Assembly (NCBI RefSeq): GCF_023973825.1
Contig: NC_090121.1
Span: 888,001-952,000, forward strand
Length of the DNA stretch: 64,000 bases
Origin: Plasmodium brasilianum
Lineage: Eukaryota > Apicomplexa > Aconoidasida > Haemosporida > Plasmodiidae
Direction of reading: 5' to 3'
Below are positions 48,814 through 59,398 of this stretch, one piece after another. The stretch's first letter is position 1; each line of letters starts with the position of its first letter. The translations under genes were made by a program, and so were the position numbers. Under the pieces are notes generated by a model. It saw only the letters and a program-made list of their open reading frames with translations. It had not been told where the DNA came from and made no database searches.

Positions 48814-49029
48814 TCATTTTTGGAATAATAAAAGGCTAGAGTGTATTCATAAAACGTCGGAGTGTTTTTGTGATTGTCCTAGCGAATCAAATAAAAACAT
48901 ATATATGTGTGTACATATATATGTACATGTATTAACTATAATAGGTAAACGGGAGAAGAGGAGTGAAAGTGATACGCGAAGAGGAAGCGGTACACAAAAA
49001 TATAGTGGAAGAAAGTTGAGTAAAAAAAA
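46390..49029. other. Divergent intergenic region (CDC123 / DGAT)
   Basis: About 2.6 kb with both promoters. It has a duplicated poly-A plus GGCATAGTA segment (46620-46680), a short GC-rich patch (46918-46945), a TATGCATG array (47520-47615), TA runs (47875-47925), and a T run with a short upstream open frame just before DGAT (48767-49033). No confident gene. Confidence 0.6.
47525..47615. repeat. TATGCATG/TATGTATG tetranucleotide array
   Basis: Imperfect tandem TATG, CATG and CACG tetramers for about 90 bp; intergenic. Confidence 0.8.
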
Positions 49030-49033
49030 ATGA
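48767..49033 (+). promoter_or_regulatory. Upstream open frame overlapping the DGAT start by ATGA
   Basis: An 88-codon frame starts at ATG 48767 (MDNFERFF, then Phe run) and stops at TGA 49031-49033, sharing four bases (ATGA) with the DGAT ATG at 49030. Its last 35 residues (GKREKRSESDTRRGSGTQKY and onward) look weakly coding. An A9 run lies just before the overlap, so one extra A would fuse this frame to DGAT. It could be a translation-limiting uORF or a true N-terminal extension hidden by an indel. Confidence 0.35.
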
Positions 49034-50838
49034 AAAGCGAAGATGAAGCCATAAGAAAATTTAAAGGTAGACCACTGTTCGAAAATTTGCATAAAATGAA
49101 TCAGACAAGTTTACTGTCGCACACGTCGATAGAAATAGATCTAAAAGGTTTTTTCAACTTAGTAGTTATTTTAATATGTACAACAAATTTCGTACTTGTT
49201 TTTGAAAATTTTAAAAACTATGGAACAATAATAAGTATGCCAACAAGTCGTGAGCTAATTGAGCATTTGCCATTGCTAGTTTGTTTAGTTTGTTTAAATG
49301 TAAGCGTTATATTTAGTTGGTTTATCGAAAGGTATGTATCTTTGTGGCTTTATAATTGTGTAATAATTGAGAATAAAAAGTCCAGTGGTATGGAAGTTTT
49401 CGTCCCAAAAGATATTGATGATGATATAAAGAGCGTAAGTAACCACGACTATTTGAGTAAAATGGACGATTCCACAACAAATGATGAAATAAATAATGAT
49501 GAAACTGATAAGAGTAATGGTAGAAACGTGCATATGAGGAGGAGCTACGTGAATAGGAGGCAAGAGGAGCGGTGTAGTATACTTAAGGGAGAAGAACAAC
49601 GTGAGCAGCGCATCAGCCGTACGATTAGTAGTGGTGGTGGTGTTGGTAGTGGCAGTGGCAGTGGTAGCGGTGTGTGCGAATTAAAGAAACGAAAACATGG
49701 GTGGAAAAATTTTCATCTGTCTATATTTTTATTGAAATTTATAAATAGCATTTATATGTTAAACTTGCCATATTTGACAGTATCCTATTGTGATGCGAAG
49801 CCAGTGCTATCAGCAGTACTATTAACCATTTCCATCGTTTGGTTTTTTAAAATATACTCCTTTCACGATGTGTGTTACGACACAAGGAAACTGTACATTG
49901 ACAATATGAATATGAACAAGATAGATACAGATGGTGGCAGTAGTCGTAGTAATGAAGGGGGTAATCATATAAATAAAAGGAGCAATTATATCAATAGTAA
50001 TAGCAGTAGTGGTAGCGGTAGCAACACTTGCGGTAGTAATGAGGGCGCCTTTGATTTGAAGGGCATCAGAACATACCCGCATTGTTTGAAATTAAAGAAT
50101 TATTATACGTACATTTTAATGCCAACGATGTGTTTTCAATATACATATCCTAGAACGGAAAAAATAAGATGGATGCATGTAGTAAAGCATATATTTGAAA
50201 TCGCTTTATTATTATTAATGATGAAGATAATTTCGGATCAATATGTATTTTTGACTTTAGAAAATACATTTACAATGAAAGAGTTTCGATCAGCAAATTT
50301 TTCTGTTAAAATATTTCTACTAATTGAAAGAATGTTAAAAATATGTATACCGACATTATATATATGGTTACTTGGTTTTTTAGTAGTTTTTCATCATTGG
50401 TGTAATTTATGTGCAGAATTAACAAGATTTGGCGATAGATTATTTTATAAGGACTGGTGGAATGCTAGTTCATTAATGGAGTATTGGAGAAAATGGAATT
50501 TGCCTATACATTATTTTGTGTCAAGACATATTAACAAGCCATTAATATATTATGGTTTTAATAAAAATACTTCTATGTTTATTGTTTTTTTAATATCAGC
50601 AATACTACATGAATATATTATAAGTATTCCTTTGAAATTAGGATTTTCAGGCTATTTTTTTTTTATTTTTATTGCTCAAGTACCACTAATGCAATTAACG
50701 AATTACTCATTTTTTAAAAAGCATAAGACTATAGGTAATTCAATTTTTTGGGTAGTCTTTTGTGTTATGGGTCAGCCGCTCATTTTGTTCATCTACTACT
50801 ACTCCTGGAGTGTCAGGCGGGGCATCTTCAAGGATTGA
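49030..50838 (+). CDS. DGAT: Diacylglycerol O-acyltransferase (DGAT1-type MBOAT)
   Basis: A single exon of 602 residues. It catalyses the last step of triacylglycerol synthesis (diacylglycerol plus acyl-CoA) in the ER membrane. Diagnostic DGAT1 blocks are LMPTMCFQYTYPR (about 357), HHWCNLCAELTRFGDR (about 457-472), the FYKDWWNASSLMEYWRKWNL motif (FYxDWWN, about 473-492), and the catalytic-His segment SAILHEYIISIPL (about 526-538). AQVPLMQLTNYSFF and VMGQPLILFIYYY follow. About eight hydrophobic segments are visible. Two low-complexity inserts (about 145-220 and 300-345) lie in loops. An in-frame TAA at 49021 fixes the earliest start; MKSEDEA is used. Overlapping upstream frame noted separately. 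P. falciparum is known to have a single essential DGAT; this is its likely orthologue. Confidence 0.93.
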   Translation: MKSEDEAIRKFKGRPLFENLHKMNQTSLLSHTSIEIDLKGFFNLVVILICTTNFVLVFENFKNYGTIISMPTSRELIEHLPLLVCLVCLNVSVIFSWFIERYVSLWLYNCVIIENKKSSGMEVFVPKDIDDDIKSVSNHDYLSKMDDSTTNDEINNDETDKSNGRNVHMRRSYVNRRQEERCSILKGEEQREQRISRTISSGGGVGSGSGSGSGVCELKKRKHGWKNFHLSIFLLKFINSIYMLNLPYLTVSYCDAKPVLSAVLLTISIVWFFKIYSFHDVCYDTRKLYIDNMNMNKIDTDGGSSRSNEGGNHINKRSNYINSNSSSGSGSNTCGSNEGAFDLKGIRTYPHCLKLKNYYTYILMPTMCFQYTYPRTEKIRWMHVVKHIFEIALLLLMMKIISDQYVFLTLENTFTMKEFRSANFSVKIFLLIERMLKICIPTLYIWLLGFLVVFHHWCNLCAELTRFGDRLFYKDWWNASSLMEYWRKWNLPIHYFVSRHINKPLIYYGFNKNTSMFIVFLISAILHEYIISIPLKLGFSGYFFFIFIAQVPLMQLTNYSFFKKHKTIGNSIFWVVFCVMGQPLILFIYYYSWSVRRGIFKD

Positions 50839-51594
50839 CAAGAGGTAGGGGATGGAGGGCATATATTACGCAGTGAGAATAGCGAACGTGGCGATCCATC
50901 CGCAAAAAAAGAGATTACACCCCAGTGAAAAATACCATATATATATATATATATATATATAGATGTCCGCGCACGGAATACTTTTTGCTTAATGTATGAA
51001 CTGATCGTATTGAAGCGCATTAAGTAGGTGGGAGCATTCCTATTCGTTCGCAGGCATATCAGTGTTAACGTTCATTTTGTATTATTTTGTTATGTCATTA
51101 TACCTCATTACATTATATTGTTTTGTCAAGTTATTATTACTCACTACTTTATATTACGTTGTCACGTTATTATATCTATGTTATTTTTCCATTTTATTTT
51201 TATTTTTTTATTTCAATATATTTTTTTATTTCAATATATTTTTTTATTTCAATATATTTTTTTATTTTATTTTATTTTATTTTATTTTTTTTCCCATATG
51301 CGTAATGTGCGTATGCACGTATCACGCGTAGCTACATTATTTTGCTATACTTTACTATATGTTATTTTATCATATTTTTCGTTATTTTGTTTTATTATAT
51401 TGACTTATTTTACTATACCTTTGGATATTTCATTTCTCATTATTTTACCTTATTTTTTTTTTCCTTCAATCCTACATTGTGTAATCCTCGTTTTTTCCTG
51501 CCTTAATTTTTACAGTGCTACTCATCTCCTTCGCCTTTTAGTTACCTGTTAATATTTATGGCCTACATAATTTACCGTTTAAATTTTACTATTT

Positions 51595-51705
51595 ACATTT
51601 TATGATATATATTTTATGATGTATATTTTATGATATATATTTTATGATGTATATTTTATGACATATATTTTATGACATATATTTTATGACATATATTTTA
51701 TTTTT
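51595..51705. repeat. 14-bp minisatellite (ATATATTTTATGAC)
   Basis: About eight copies of a 14-bp unit (ATATATTTTATGAC or ATGTATATTTTATG phase) downstream of DGAT. Confidence 0.8.
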
Positions 51706-52076
51706 TACCATTTATATTTTACCTTTCTATCTCCTTTCTTCTTTACTTCGTTCCTTTTTTCTTTTTTTTTTTTTTTTAAACAGTATTATTAAATTAAACT
51801 GTTTTCCCTTTTTTTCAAAATGATATTTATTATGTTCTCACATAAATTACACACTTGTGTGGAGCTATTTTGTCTCTTCCCCTTTTTCATTTTTATAAAA
51901 CCACCTCCATTCATTTTAAAGGCAAAAACATTAAGTGCGATCTCATTGTTTTGAAGTGGGAAGCAGTGAGTTGTTTAATCGTCTACTATTGTTTATTTGC
52001 ATTTTATTGTAACATATTGTATGGGATTGTCTTGTCTGTTTTTAGATTTTTTTGTACCGTACCTTACTGTATTGTA

Positions 52077-52081
<5 letters not shown>

Positions 52082-52149
<68 letters not shown>
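52082..52149. repeat. T68 homopolymer
   Basis: Sixty-eight consecutive T, the longest homopolymer in the window; length is likely unstable and may be misassembled. Confidence 0.9.
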
Positions 52150-52150
<1 letters not shown>

Positions 52151-52201
52151 TTGATACTTTTTAAAAACTCTTCAAAAATACTATACAATTGAGTAGAAAA
52201 T

Positions 52202-52266
52202 ATGCGAAGCTTACGATCTGCTAAATTTGCAAGTACAGTTTTAAATGTCTTCTTTTACTTATATCA
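52202..52266 (+). CDS. Possible first exon (of the coiled-coil gene or a small separate gene)
   Basis: ATG 52202 opens MRSLRSAKFASTVLNVFFYL and runs into a perfect donor (GTAAGT at 52267). Further coding-like islands follow at 52462-52499 (GKLTNSNKAFHE, donor GTAAGA) and about 52554-52620 (QRDIAEKLLPMHNDPYINRT). I could not join them in consistent phase to each other or to the exon at 53143, so either exons are missing or these belong to another gene. Confidence 0.25.
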
Positions 52267-52643
52267 GTAAGTGTTGACCCATATGTGCTTTTACATATAT
52301 AAATGTACACACGTATGTACAAGTTAACGAAAAATTAAAGTTTAGCACTATTTGTAATGCAGAATATTTTCAGCAACCTTTTTGCACTCTTTTCTTTTTT
52401 TTTTTTTTCTTTTTTCTTTTCTCTTTTCTTTTCTTTTTTCTTTTCTTTTTCGTTAATAAAGGGCAAATTAACAAACTCGAATAAGGCCTTTCACGAACAG
52501 TAAGACTCAATGATGAGCAAAACGAACGAGAGAACAGCACAGTATAGTACAGTACAGCGGGACATAGCTGAGAAGCTCTTACCCATGCACAATGATCCAT
52601 ATATCAACAGAACAAAATTTATATGAATGTTTCCATCCACTTT

Positions 52644-52886
52644 TTAGGTTAACCTGTTTATAAGTCCATCGAGTTGCAGCTTCTTCAGTACTCCCACTTC
52701 TATTACCATTTGAGGAGAAGGAAAAATTTTATTAGCTTTTAAAAGGACAGTCAATAATAGCAATACACGGATGATGAAAGAGGGTAAAAATAAAAAAAAA
52801 AAAATAAAATACAGAACGATACGATAAGTTAAGTTATGATTAGATAGAAATTTCCTAGAGCATGGAGCAGCATAACTCCAACGCAT
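52644..52886 (-). CDS. Possible 51-residue spliced small protein (candidate)
   Basis: Minus-strand exons 52886-52823 and 52735-52644 join in phase 1 through a GTATCG donor and a TTTTAAAAG acceptor (87-bp intron). They read MRWSYAAPCSRKFLSNHNLT, then the junction, then NKIFPSPQMVIEVGVLKK and LQLDGLINRLT. The N-terminus is basic and lacks acids, as in an organelle-targeting peptide. No family recognised. The antisense of this stretch also reads as a possible exon, so only one of the two can be right. Confidence 0.22.
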   Translation of the reverse strand: MRWSYAAPCSRKFLSNHNLTYRIVLYFIFFFLFLPSFIIRVLLLLTVLLKANKIFPSPQMVIEVGVLKKLQLDGLINRLT

Positions 52887-53142
52887 GCATTTCAGTATGT
52901 GTGTACATGTGTGCGTATACTATATGTGCACTTATGTTTATCTAATTCTCTACCTCCTACAAAAGAGATTGGAAGTTATATAAGGAGGAAACCTCACTTG
53001 GGGCTGATTCGTTCAGTCGCTTGTTCTCCTTGTTGTGTTAAGGTATCATGTGCTGTGTTATGCTATGTTTTGCATTATTAATTTATTTCATTTTTCTGCT
53101 TTATCGGTGCTGCGGTTACGTGCCGACATCTCTCCCATTTAG

Positions 53143-56100
53143 ATGACGAATTGAATCTTGTGAGAGACTACCTGAACGAGTTAAGCATGTGTTCAGAAAA
53201 ATTATACAACACAAATTATTATAATAGCTTATCAAGGTATAAGAAGCTAGGGGATAAGAAGGACTATGCTATAATGAAGTGCTTACGAATGGATGAAGAT
53301 CAACGAAATCAGTTTACAAGCATCGATAATGAGGAATTCTCAACAAGCAAGGAATGTGAGAGTAGCCTCAACGACTACTCGACGGAAGAAAAGACAGAAG
53401 GACAACCAAAAGGGGGGAAACGAGAAAAAGGGATAGAAAAAGGGATAGAAAAAGGGAAAAAAAAGGGGAAAAAAAAAAGAGGGGGAAATCATAGAAAGGA
53501 AGACAAAAAGGAGGACAAAAAGGAGGACAAAAAAGAAGAGAATGAAATAGCGAAAGGGATAGTGAATGAGATAGCAAAAGCGAAAGTGAGAGAAAAAACA
53601 ACTGTACAGGCGAATGGAAAAAAGGAAAAACAATATATCACATTCTCTTTTAACAAGCAAAGGAAAAATCAAAAAGGATTTAAAGATAGTGGTACAGATT
53701 ACAAGAGCTGCAAACTTATGCTATCTCAAAAGGACGAGGTACAACCATTCGACAAATCGATACACAGAACGAAAAAGGCGTTACATGAAGGAGAGATAAT
53801 AAAAGCATTTCCGAATAGCAAGAGAAATGATTGTGTCTATAACACATATGATGATTGTAAAAAAAAAGAAACGAGGTTGATTGTATGTAGAGAGGGGAAC
53901 AATGAAGATCATTTTTCTGTAGCTGAGCTGGGAATAACAGAGGAAGGTGAGAAGGAAAAAGATATGGAAGTAAAGACAACGACAAAACAAATAATTGGAA
54001 ATTATATCAATAATGATAATGACGGAGTAAACGTAAAAAGGAGCTACGAAAGCAGCTCGTTTTGCACTCAAGAAGGTTCACTGACAAGTCAGTTGAACAA
54101 GATGAGTACGACGATTAAACCGTACAGACTTCTTAAAACCGAAAAAGGAAATAATTCATATAATGAAGATAAACATGAGCGAGAGAAAAACATAGTAGCC
54201 TTTTCAAACGAACATGAGCAAGAACTATTTGAATACCTAATCCTAAAAGCAAATGACGAAATAGAAAAAATTAGTAGTAAGCTAGAGAATAAATACAAGA
54301 ATGAGTTATTACGTAGAGTTAACAATATAAAATATGCGTATGAAAAAGAAATAAAAAAATTATTAAAAAATAAAGCTTTTTTATGTGTAGAAAATGAAAA
54401 AATGAATCAGCAAGAGAAAGACAACCAGGAGATAATAAAAGAGTTAGAGCATGCAAAACATGCATTATTAAATGAAATGGAAAAAATAAAAAAAAATAAT
54501 AATAATGAATGGATGTTGCATCATGATATGTGTTTTCAAAAAGAGATGTTAAAAAATGACAATGAAAAAAAAATTAGAAAACTAAGTGAGCAGGTGGACA
54601 TAGGCAATAAACAAATACTGCAACAGGAAAAAAAGATATGTATGTTAAATGACAATCTGAATAGCAGTAGTGAAAAGTGTTTTTACCTTCAAAGTAAATG
54701 GGTAAGATGTCGGAGCTCCGCTTATTGCACTGCTTACTCAGTGGGCACGGGGTTGTCAACATGCTTAATTCTGCGCCGCGAACGTGTGTACGTGTGTGTA
54801 CATGTGTGTACATTGGTTTGTATGTGCGTACGTGTGTATATGCATGCTCAAATGTGATTCTACCCTCGTTTCTTCTGCTTGTGCTTTTAATAGGACGCAG
54901 GAGAAAGAGCATTACGTCAGAAGGACGAAGAAATAGTATATCGAAACATAAGGCTGAATAAAATTACTCATCCTCTTTTGTACCAAAGCAAATGCATATT
55001 CATTTCATCAATGAGCTTGTGCATTTTTCACGTATATTAGTATCTTAAGTCTACACATACACGACTATTTTGTAGAGACTCCGCTTTGTGACTAGCCTCT
55101 TTTCATTTTTATTTTTTTTTTTTTACACATTTCAACATTTTAGGAAAACCTAAAAATAAAACTGCACAAATGGGTCCTTGAAAAAAATGAAGTTGAGGAT
55201 AAATTAATGCAATTGCAAGATCAAAATGGGAAGGTGAAAAAGAAAAAAAAAAAAAAAAATAATAAATAAATGAATATAAATATGTGAATATACAAATAAA
55301 TACATATATAAATAAATAAGAATGGAATAAGATGCAAAACAATACAATACAATAAGAAGGAAAAATAATTACTGTCCTGCACTGCACGCATTATACGCGT
55401 ATGTTCATGCTTGCAAGCACTGCTCATTGACTCTGTTAACCATTTCTTTCTCTATTTTATCCTCTTTAATGTTTAGATTGAGAGAGACAATGACTGTCTA
55501 AGGAGCGAATTAAACAATGCAAAGCTCCATGTTGTAAAGCTGAAGGAGCAGAATGAGGAAGTGTAATGCTGAACGTATAAGCATGCGTGTGCGGATATCT
55601 ATGCATGCATGTGTGTATATCTATGCATGCATGTGTGTATACGTATGCATGTATTTATTCCTGTATTTATTAAATTTTTTACGCATATGCATATTCCCTC
55701 CTTCAGAGAAACTAAAACTTGTACTTTTACATTTTTTTTCTAAGTCGCTAGGATATAGGCTCATCCAAATTGGAGCCATTACAATATGATCAGTATGTAT
55801 ATTGCTATTTAACTTTTTTTTTTTTTTAAGTCTCCAGAATAGTGACTACGTGCAGTCATGCTACAAAAGAGAAGAAAAGAAGTTGAAAGAAGATTTAGAA
55901 AACTACAAAACGGTAAAAGTGCACAACGTAGTTAGGCATATATATATACATACACGTACATACGTACACGCATACGTACATATATATTTGTATGCATGGA
56001 TCATTTTATTATTGTCGCGCTAATTTTTGTTTTTTTCCTTTTCAAATTTAAAGAAATGCGCCTTGCTAGAAAATAAAAACGATTTGACACTTTTAGAAGA

Positions 56101-57099
56101 GAAATATAAAAAATTGCAGTAAGATACATGTAACGTATATATATAAATGTAATTATCTGCAATCTGTTTTTTCTTTTTTTCGTTTTTTCTTTTTTTTATG
56201 AAGACATATGTACACTAAGTACTTCTACCAACAAACAACACACACATTTGTATATGTCTTTTTTCTTCTCTCAGAATTGAGTTAAAAGACATAGAAAATG
56301 AAAAGTGCATATATGAAAGGACGTGCTTGAAAAACGAGTAATATATATTTTCGAAAAATAAAACATGAAAGCGTTGAAATGGGCATAGGATGAACTGAGC
56401 TATCTTTTGTGTCTTCCATGTTTTATGCTGTATTGTTATATTTTCCATTTTTTGCATTATCTGCATTTTTTCCATTTTTACTGTTTTCTGCATTTTTTCC
56501 ATTTTTTCCTTTTTTTTCTTTTTTCAGAAGAACACAGAAAGACATGTGCACGGAAATAAAAAACCTAAAAAATGAATTGTACGAGTGTAAAAACAAATTG
56601 CATAGAATGAACAAGTCGAGTGTGGATGGTGTGCAGACAAGTCTATTCAAAGCTGAAGCAAAGGATTTCACCTTAACAGGTAGCGCGCTACATGGTCACA
56701 ATGAAGAAAAAAAAAAAAAAAAAAATGAAAAACGGAAAAAGAAAAAAGAAAAAAGAAAAAACGAAAAAGGAAAAAGGAAAAACAAAAATGAAATATAAAA
56801 AATGAGAGAAAGCTAACGAACTCTACTTAATGGTGGCTTCTTTCCTGTCATATATTTTTATTTTTTAGAAAATGAAAGGAGTAACGGTGCAGGTAACAAC
56901 GCAACTATCCACGCAGCAATCCATGCAGTTAACGATACAGGGGAATTACAAGTAACGCATTTCTCAACAATTTGCTATCTTAATGTGTTGTGTTTGAATA
57001 AATTAAAAATTGTTCTCATCATTACATAATATCTTTATGAGTATCTTTTCCATTTTATTTTCTTATTATACACATAATTCATGTACATTCGTGTGTCCT

Positions 57100-57130
<31 letters not shown>

Positions 57131-57967
57131 GTTGTGTTAATACTTGTCTTTATTTTTTTATTTTATTTTATTTTTTTTGATAGCAAAGAGAAGAACAGAT
57201 TGGCAAGGGGGAAAGGTTGTAAAAAAAAAAAAAAAAAGAAAAATACAGACAAGTATTAACACACACACAAAAAAAGAAAAAAAAAAATAGTAAAAATAAT
57301 ATAAAGATAAAACAAACAAATAAGCATTCACACACACACACACACACACACAAAAAAAACTTGCAAATTTTCTTATTGTTTTGTCTCTTGCAGCTTAAAC
57401 GAACTGGATACAACACAAAAAATAGCTTCCATAGAAAAACAGTTGATTGTACCAAATTTCTTTTTAAATTTAAAGAATATTTATCTCTTTTCTTTTTTTT
57501 TGTTTTTTTGTTTTTTTTGTTTTTTTGTTTTTTTTGTTTTTTTGTTTTTTTTGTTTTTTTCTTTTTTTTTGAATTAAATAATTTCTCATTCGTATCCTTT
57601 ACATATTCTCATCGTTTCAGCTGCTGAAGTTAGAAAAGAGCAGTAAAGAAGCCGAGCTAATAAGGTGCCCCCAATATAGTATGCCCTAATTATTTTACGA
57701 GCAAGTCGAGAAAAATGTTTGTCCTTTTTTGTCCTTTTTTGTCCATTTTGACCATTTTGATCATTTTGATCATTTTGCCATTTTTCCAATTTTGGATGTT
57801 TAATATATTTTTTTTTTTTTTTTTTTCGTTTTAAAGGACGAAGAGCTGAAGAAATTAAAAAAAAGGAGTTCCTTGAAGAGAAATTGAAATATCTGGACGA
57901 AAAAATAAACGTTCTCGGTCAAAATTTAAGATGTATTAAAGCGCAGAGTACCAGTGGTATGAACTGA
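53143..57967 (+). CDS. Multi-exon coiled-coil protein (at least 13 exons; 5' end unresolved)
   Basis: Exons I can join in frame: 53143-54701, 54894-54935, 55144-55233, 55477-55562, 55831-55912, 56054-56118, 56275-56337, 56528-56679, 56869-56951, 57184-57215, 57394-57448, 57621-57642 and 57837-57967, about 820 codons. All junctions are GT-AG and phases match. The first large exon needs one base from an upstream exon and has no in-frame ATG, so the true start lies before 53143. Residues 1-350 are charged and low complexity; from about 54190 onward the protein is a nearly continuous coiled coil (e.g. EYLILKANDEIEKISSKLEN), extended by each small exon (KKLKEDLENYK, KNLKNELYECKNKL, EFLEEKLKYLDEKI). 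Many tiny 3' exons are typical of Plasmodium cytoskeletal or centrosomal proteins, but I recognise no family. The last exon may instead splice at GTATGA to a short exon near 58320-58341. Confidence 0.68.
57486..57572. repeat. T-rich TTTTTTTG repeat within an intron of the coiled-coil gene
   Basis: Runs of T separated by single G, with a 14-22 bp irregular period, between the exons ending 57448 and starting 57621. Confidence 0.7.
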
Positions 57968-58154
57968 ATATGTTCTCTATTAATATTAGCTTCATATGTT
58001 TAGCTTATATGAAATAAACAAAAGCAACACAACATGTACCTCGTCTATTGCTTCTTCCTTTTTTGTTTCTCTTTTATAATTATACCTTAAATTAGTTTTG
58101 CTTTTTACACGTGATGGTGCTTGTAAATGCGTAAGTATATTATTTTGTTTTATT

Positions 58155-58235
58155 ATTCTATTTTATCATTTTATCATTTTATCATTTTATCATTTTATCA
58201 TTTTATCATTTTATCATTTTATTATTTTATTATTT
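58155..58235. repeat. 8-bp array (TCATTTTA)
   Basis: About eight copies of TCATTTTA followed by TTATTTTA variants. Confidence 0.8.
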
Positions 58236-58701
58236 TATTTTATTATAGTATTTTAATGTTCTGTATTTTATTTTTTTTTTTATTTTTCTTCTTGTAATTT
58301 TTTCAATCCACCTTAGTATTGTCATACAAAACGAAATAAATTATGTATGAACATAAATATATTTTTCCCTTTGTCCTTTTGAAAGACTTTTTTGCTCTCT
58401 CCTTTTTTTTTCTGTTTGCCAAGTATAAGGAAAAAATAGGAATGTATATTACATACACTAACGTACAGGATATATGCAAAATTAAATGAATGTATGTATG
58501 TATGTATGTATGTATGTATGTACGTTTGTATGCATATATGTATGTATGTATATATGCATACAAACGTACGTACGACAAAACTTAATATTAACCTCCAAAA
58601 ATAAGAGAACATAACCTATATTGTAAAAGAGTGTTTATAAAACGTGAGTGCAATTTTGTCAAAAATTTTTTGTTATATAAAATACCTTATACGTTTTTAA
58701 G

Positions 58702-58992
58702 TATATATTTGTATTTAAGTATATATTTGTATTTAAGTATATATTTGTATTTAAGTATATATTTGTATTTAAGTATATATTTGTATTTAAGTATATATTT
58801 GTATTTAAGTATATATTTGTATTTAAGTATATATTTGTATTTAAGTATATATTTGTATTTAAGTATATATTTGTATTTAAGTATATATTTGTATTTAAGT
58901 ATATATTTGTATTTAAGTATATATTTGTATTTAAGTATATATTTGTATTTAAGTATATATTTGTATTTAAGTATATATTCGTATTTAAGTAT
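58702..58992. repeat. 18-bp minisatellite (TATATATTTGTATTTAAG)
   Basis: About 16 nearly identical copies of TATATATTTGTATTTAAG. The period is a multiple of three, so both strands show an open frame of over 120 codons (YLSIYL or NTNIYL) that I regard as spurious. Confidence 0.93.
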
Positions 58993-59398
58993 ATATACAC
59001 ATGTAAGTATATGTGTAAGTATATATATGAAGTATGCATAATTTGTTCAAAAATTATGGGTGTATTTGTTGAAATAAAAAAAATGCTCTGAGAATACCAC
59101 TGCTCTTGTTTTTAGGGGTATAACTGTAGAAGGGTAGTACTACTCGTAGAGCTCCTTTGTAAGCATTCCATTTGAATAAGAATGAAATGATTTCGAGTGA
59201 ACACATAAACATGTATACGTTCTTTTGGTAAAATAAAAAAAAAAAAAAAAAAAATCAGAAAGTACAGAAAAACACAAAGGATTAAGATAAGGGGGAAATA
59301 TGCACATCGTGGTCCTTATATTTGACAGATTTAGTTTTATAATTAAAGCATTTTCGTCGTTAGGGGTTTCCTCTGCTTTATTTCTCTAATCGAAGCGA

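Larger units (their letters stand above)
50839..52201. other. Intergenic spacer downstream of DGAT, T-rich with arrays
   Basis: No supported gene. It holds a TA run (50937-50960), a 17-bp TTTTTTATTTCAATATA repeat (51197-51265), a 14-bp ATATATTTTATGAC array (51595-51700) and a 68-nt T homopolymer (52082-52149). Confidence 0.6.
57968..59398. other. Intergenic spacer coiled-coil gene / capping enzyme
   Basis: It contains an 8-bp TCATTTTA array (about 58155-58225), a TATG tetramer run (58490-58520) and the 18-bp array at 58702-58990. The region just before 59399 is the 5' flank of the capping-enzyme gene. No other gene supported. Confidence 0.6.

Noticed and set aside
58631..59041. Plus and minus frames reading YLSIYLYL / NTNIYL
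   Set aside because: Pure 18-bp repeat translation with no flanking coding signal.
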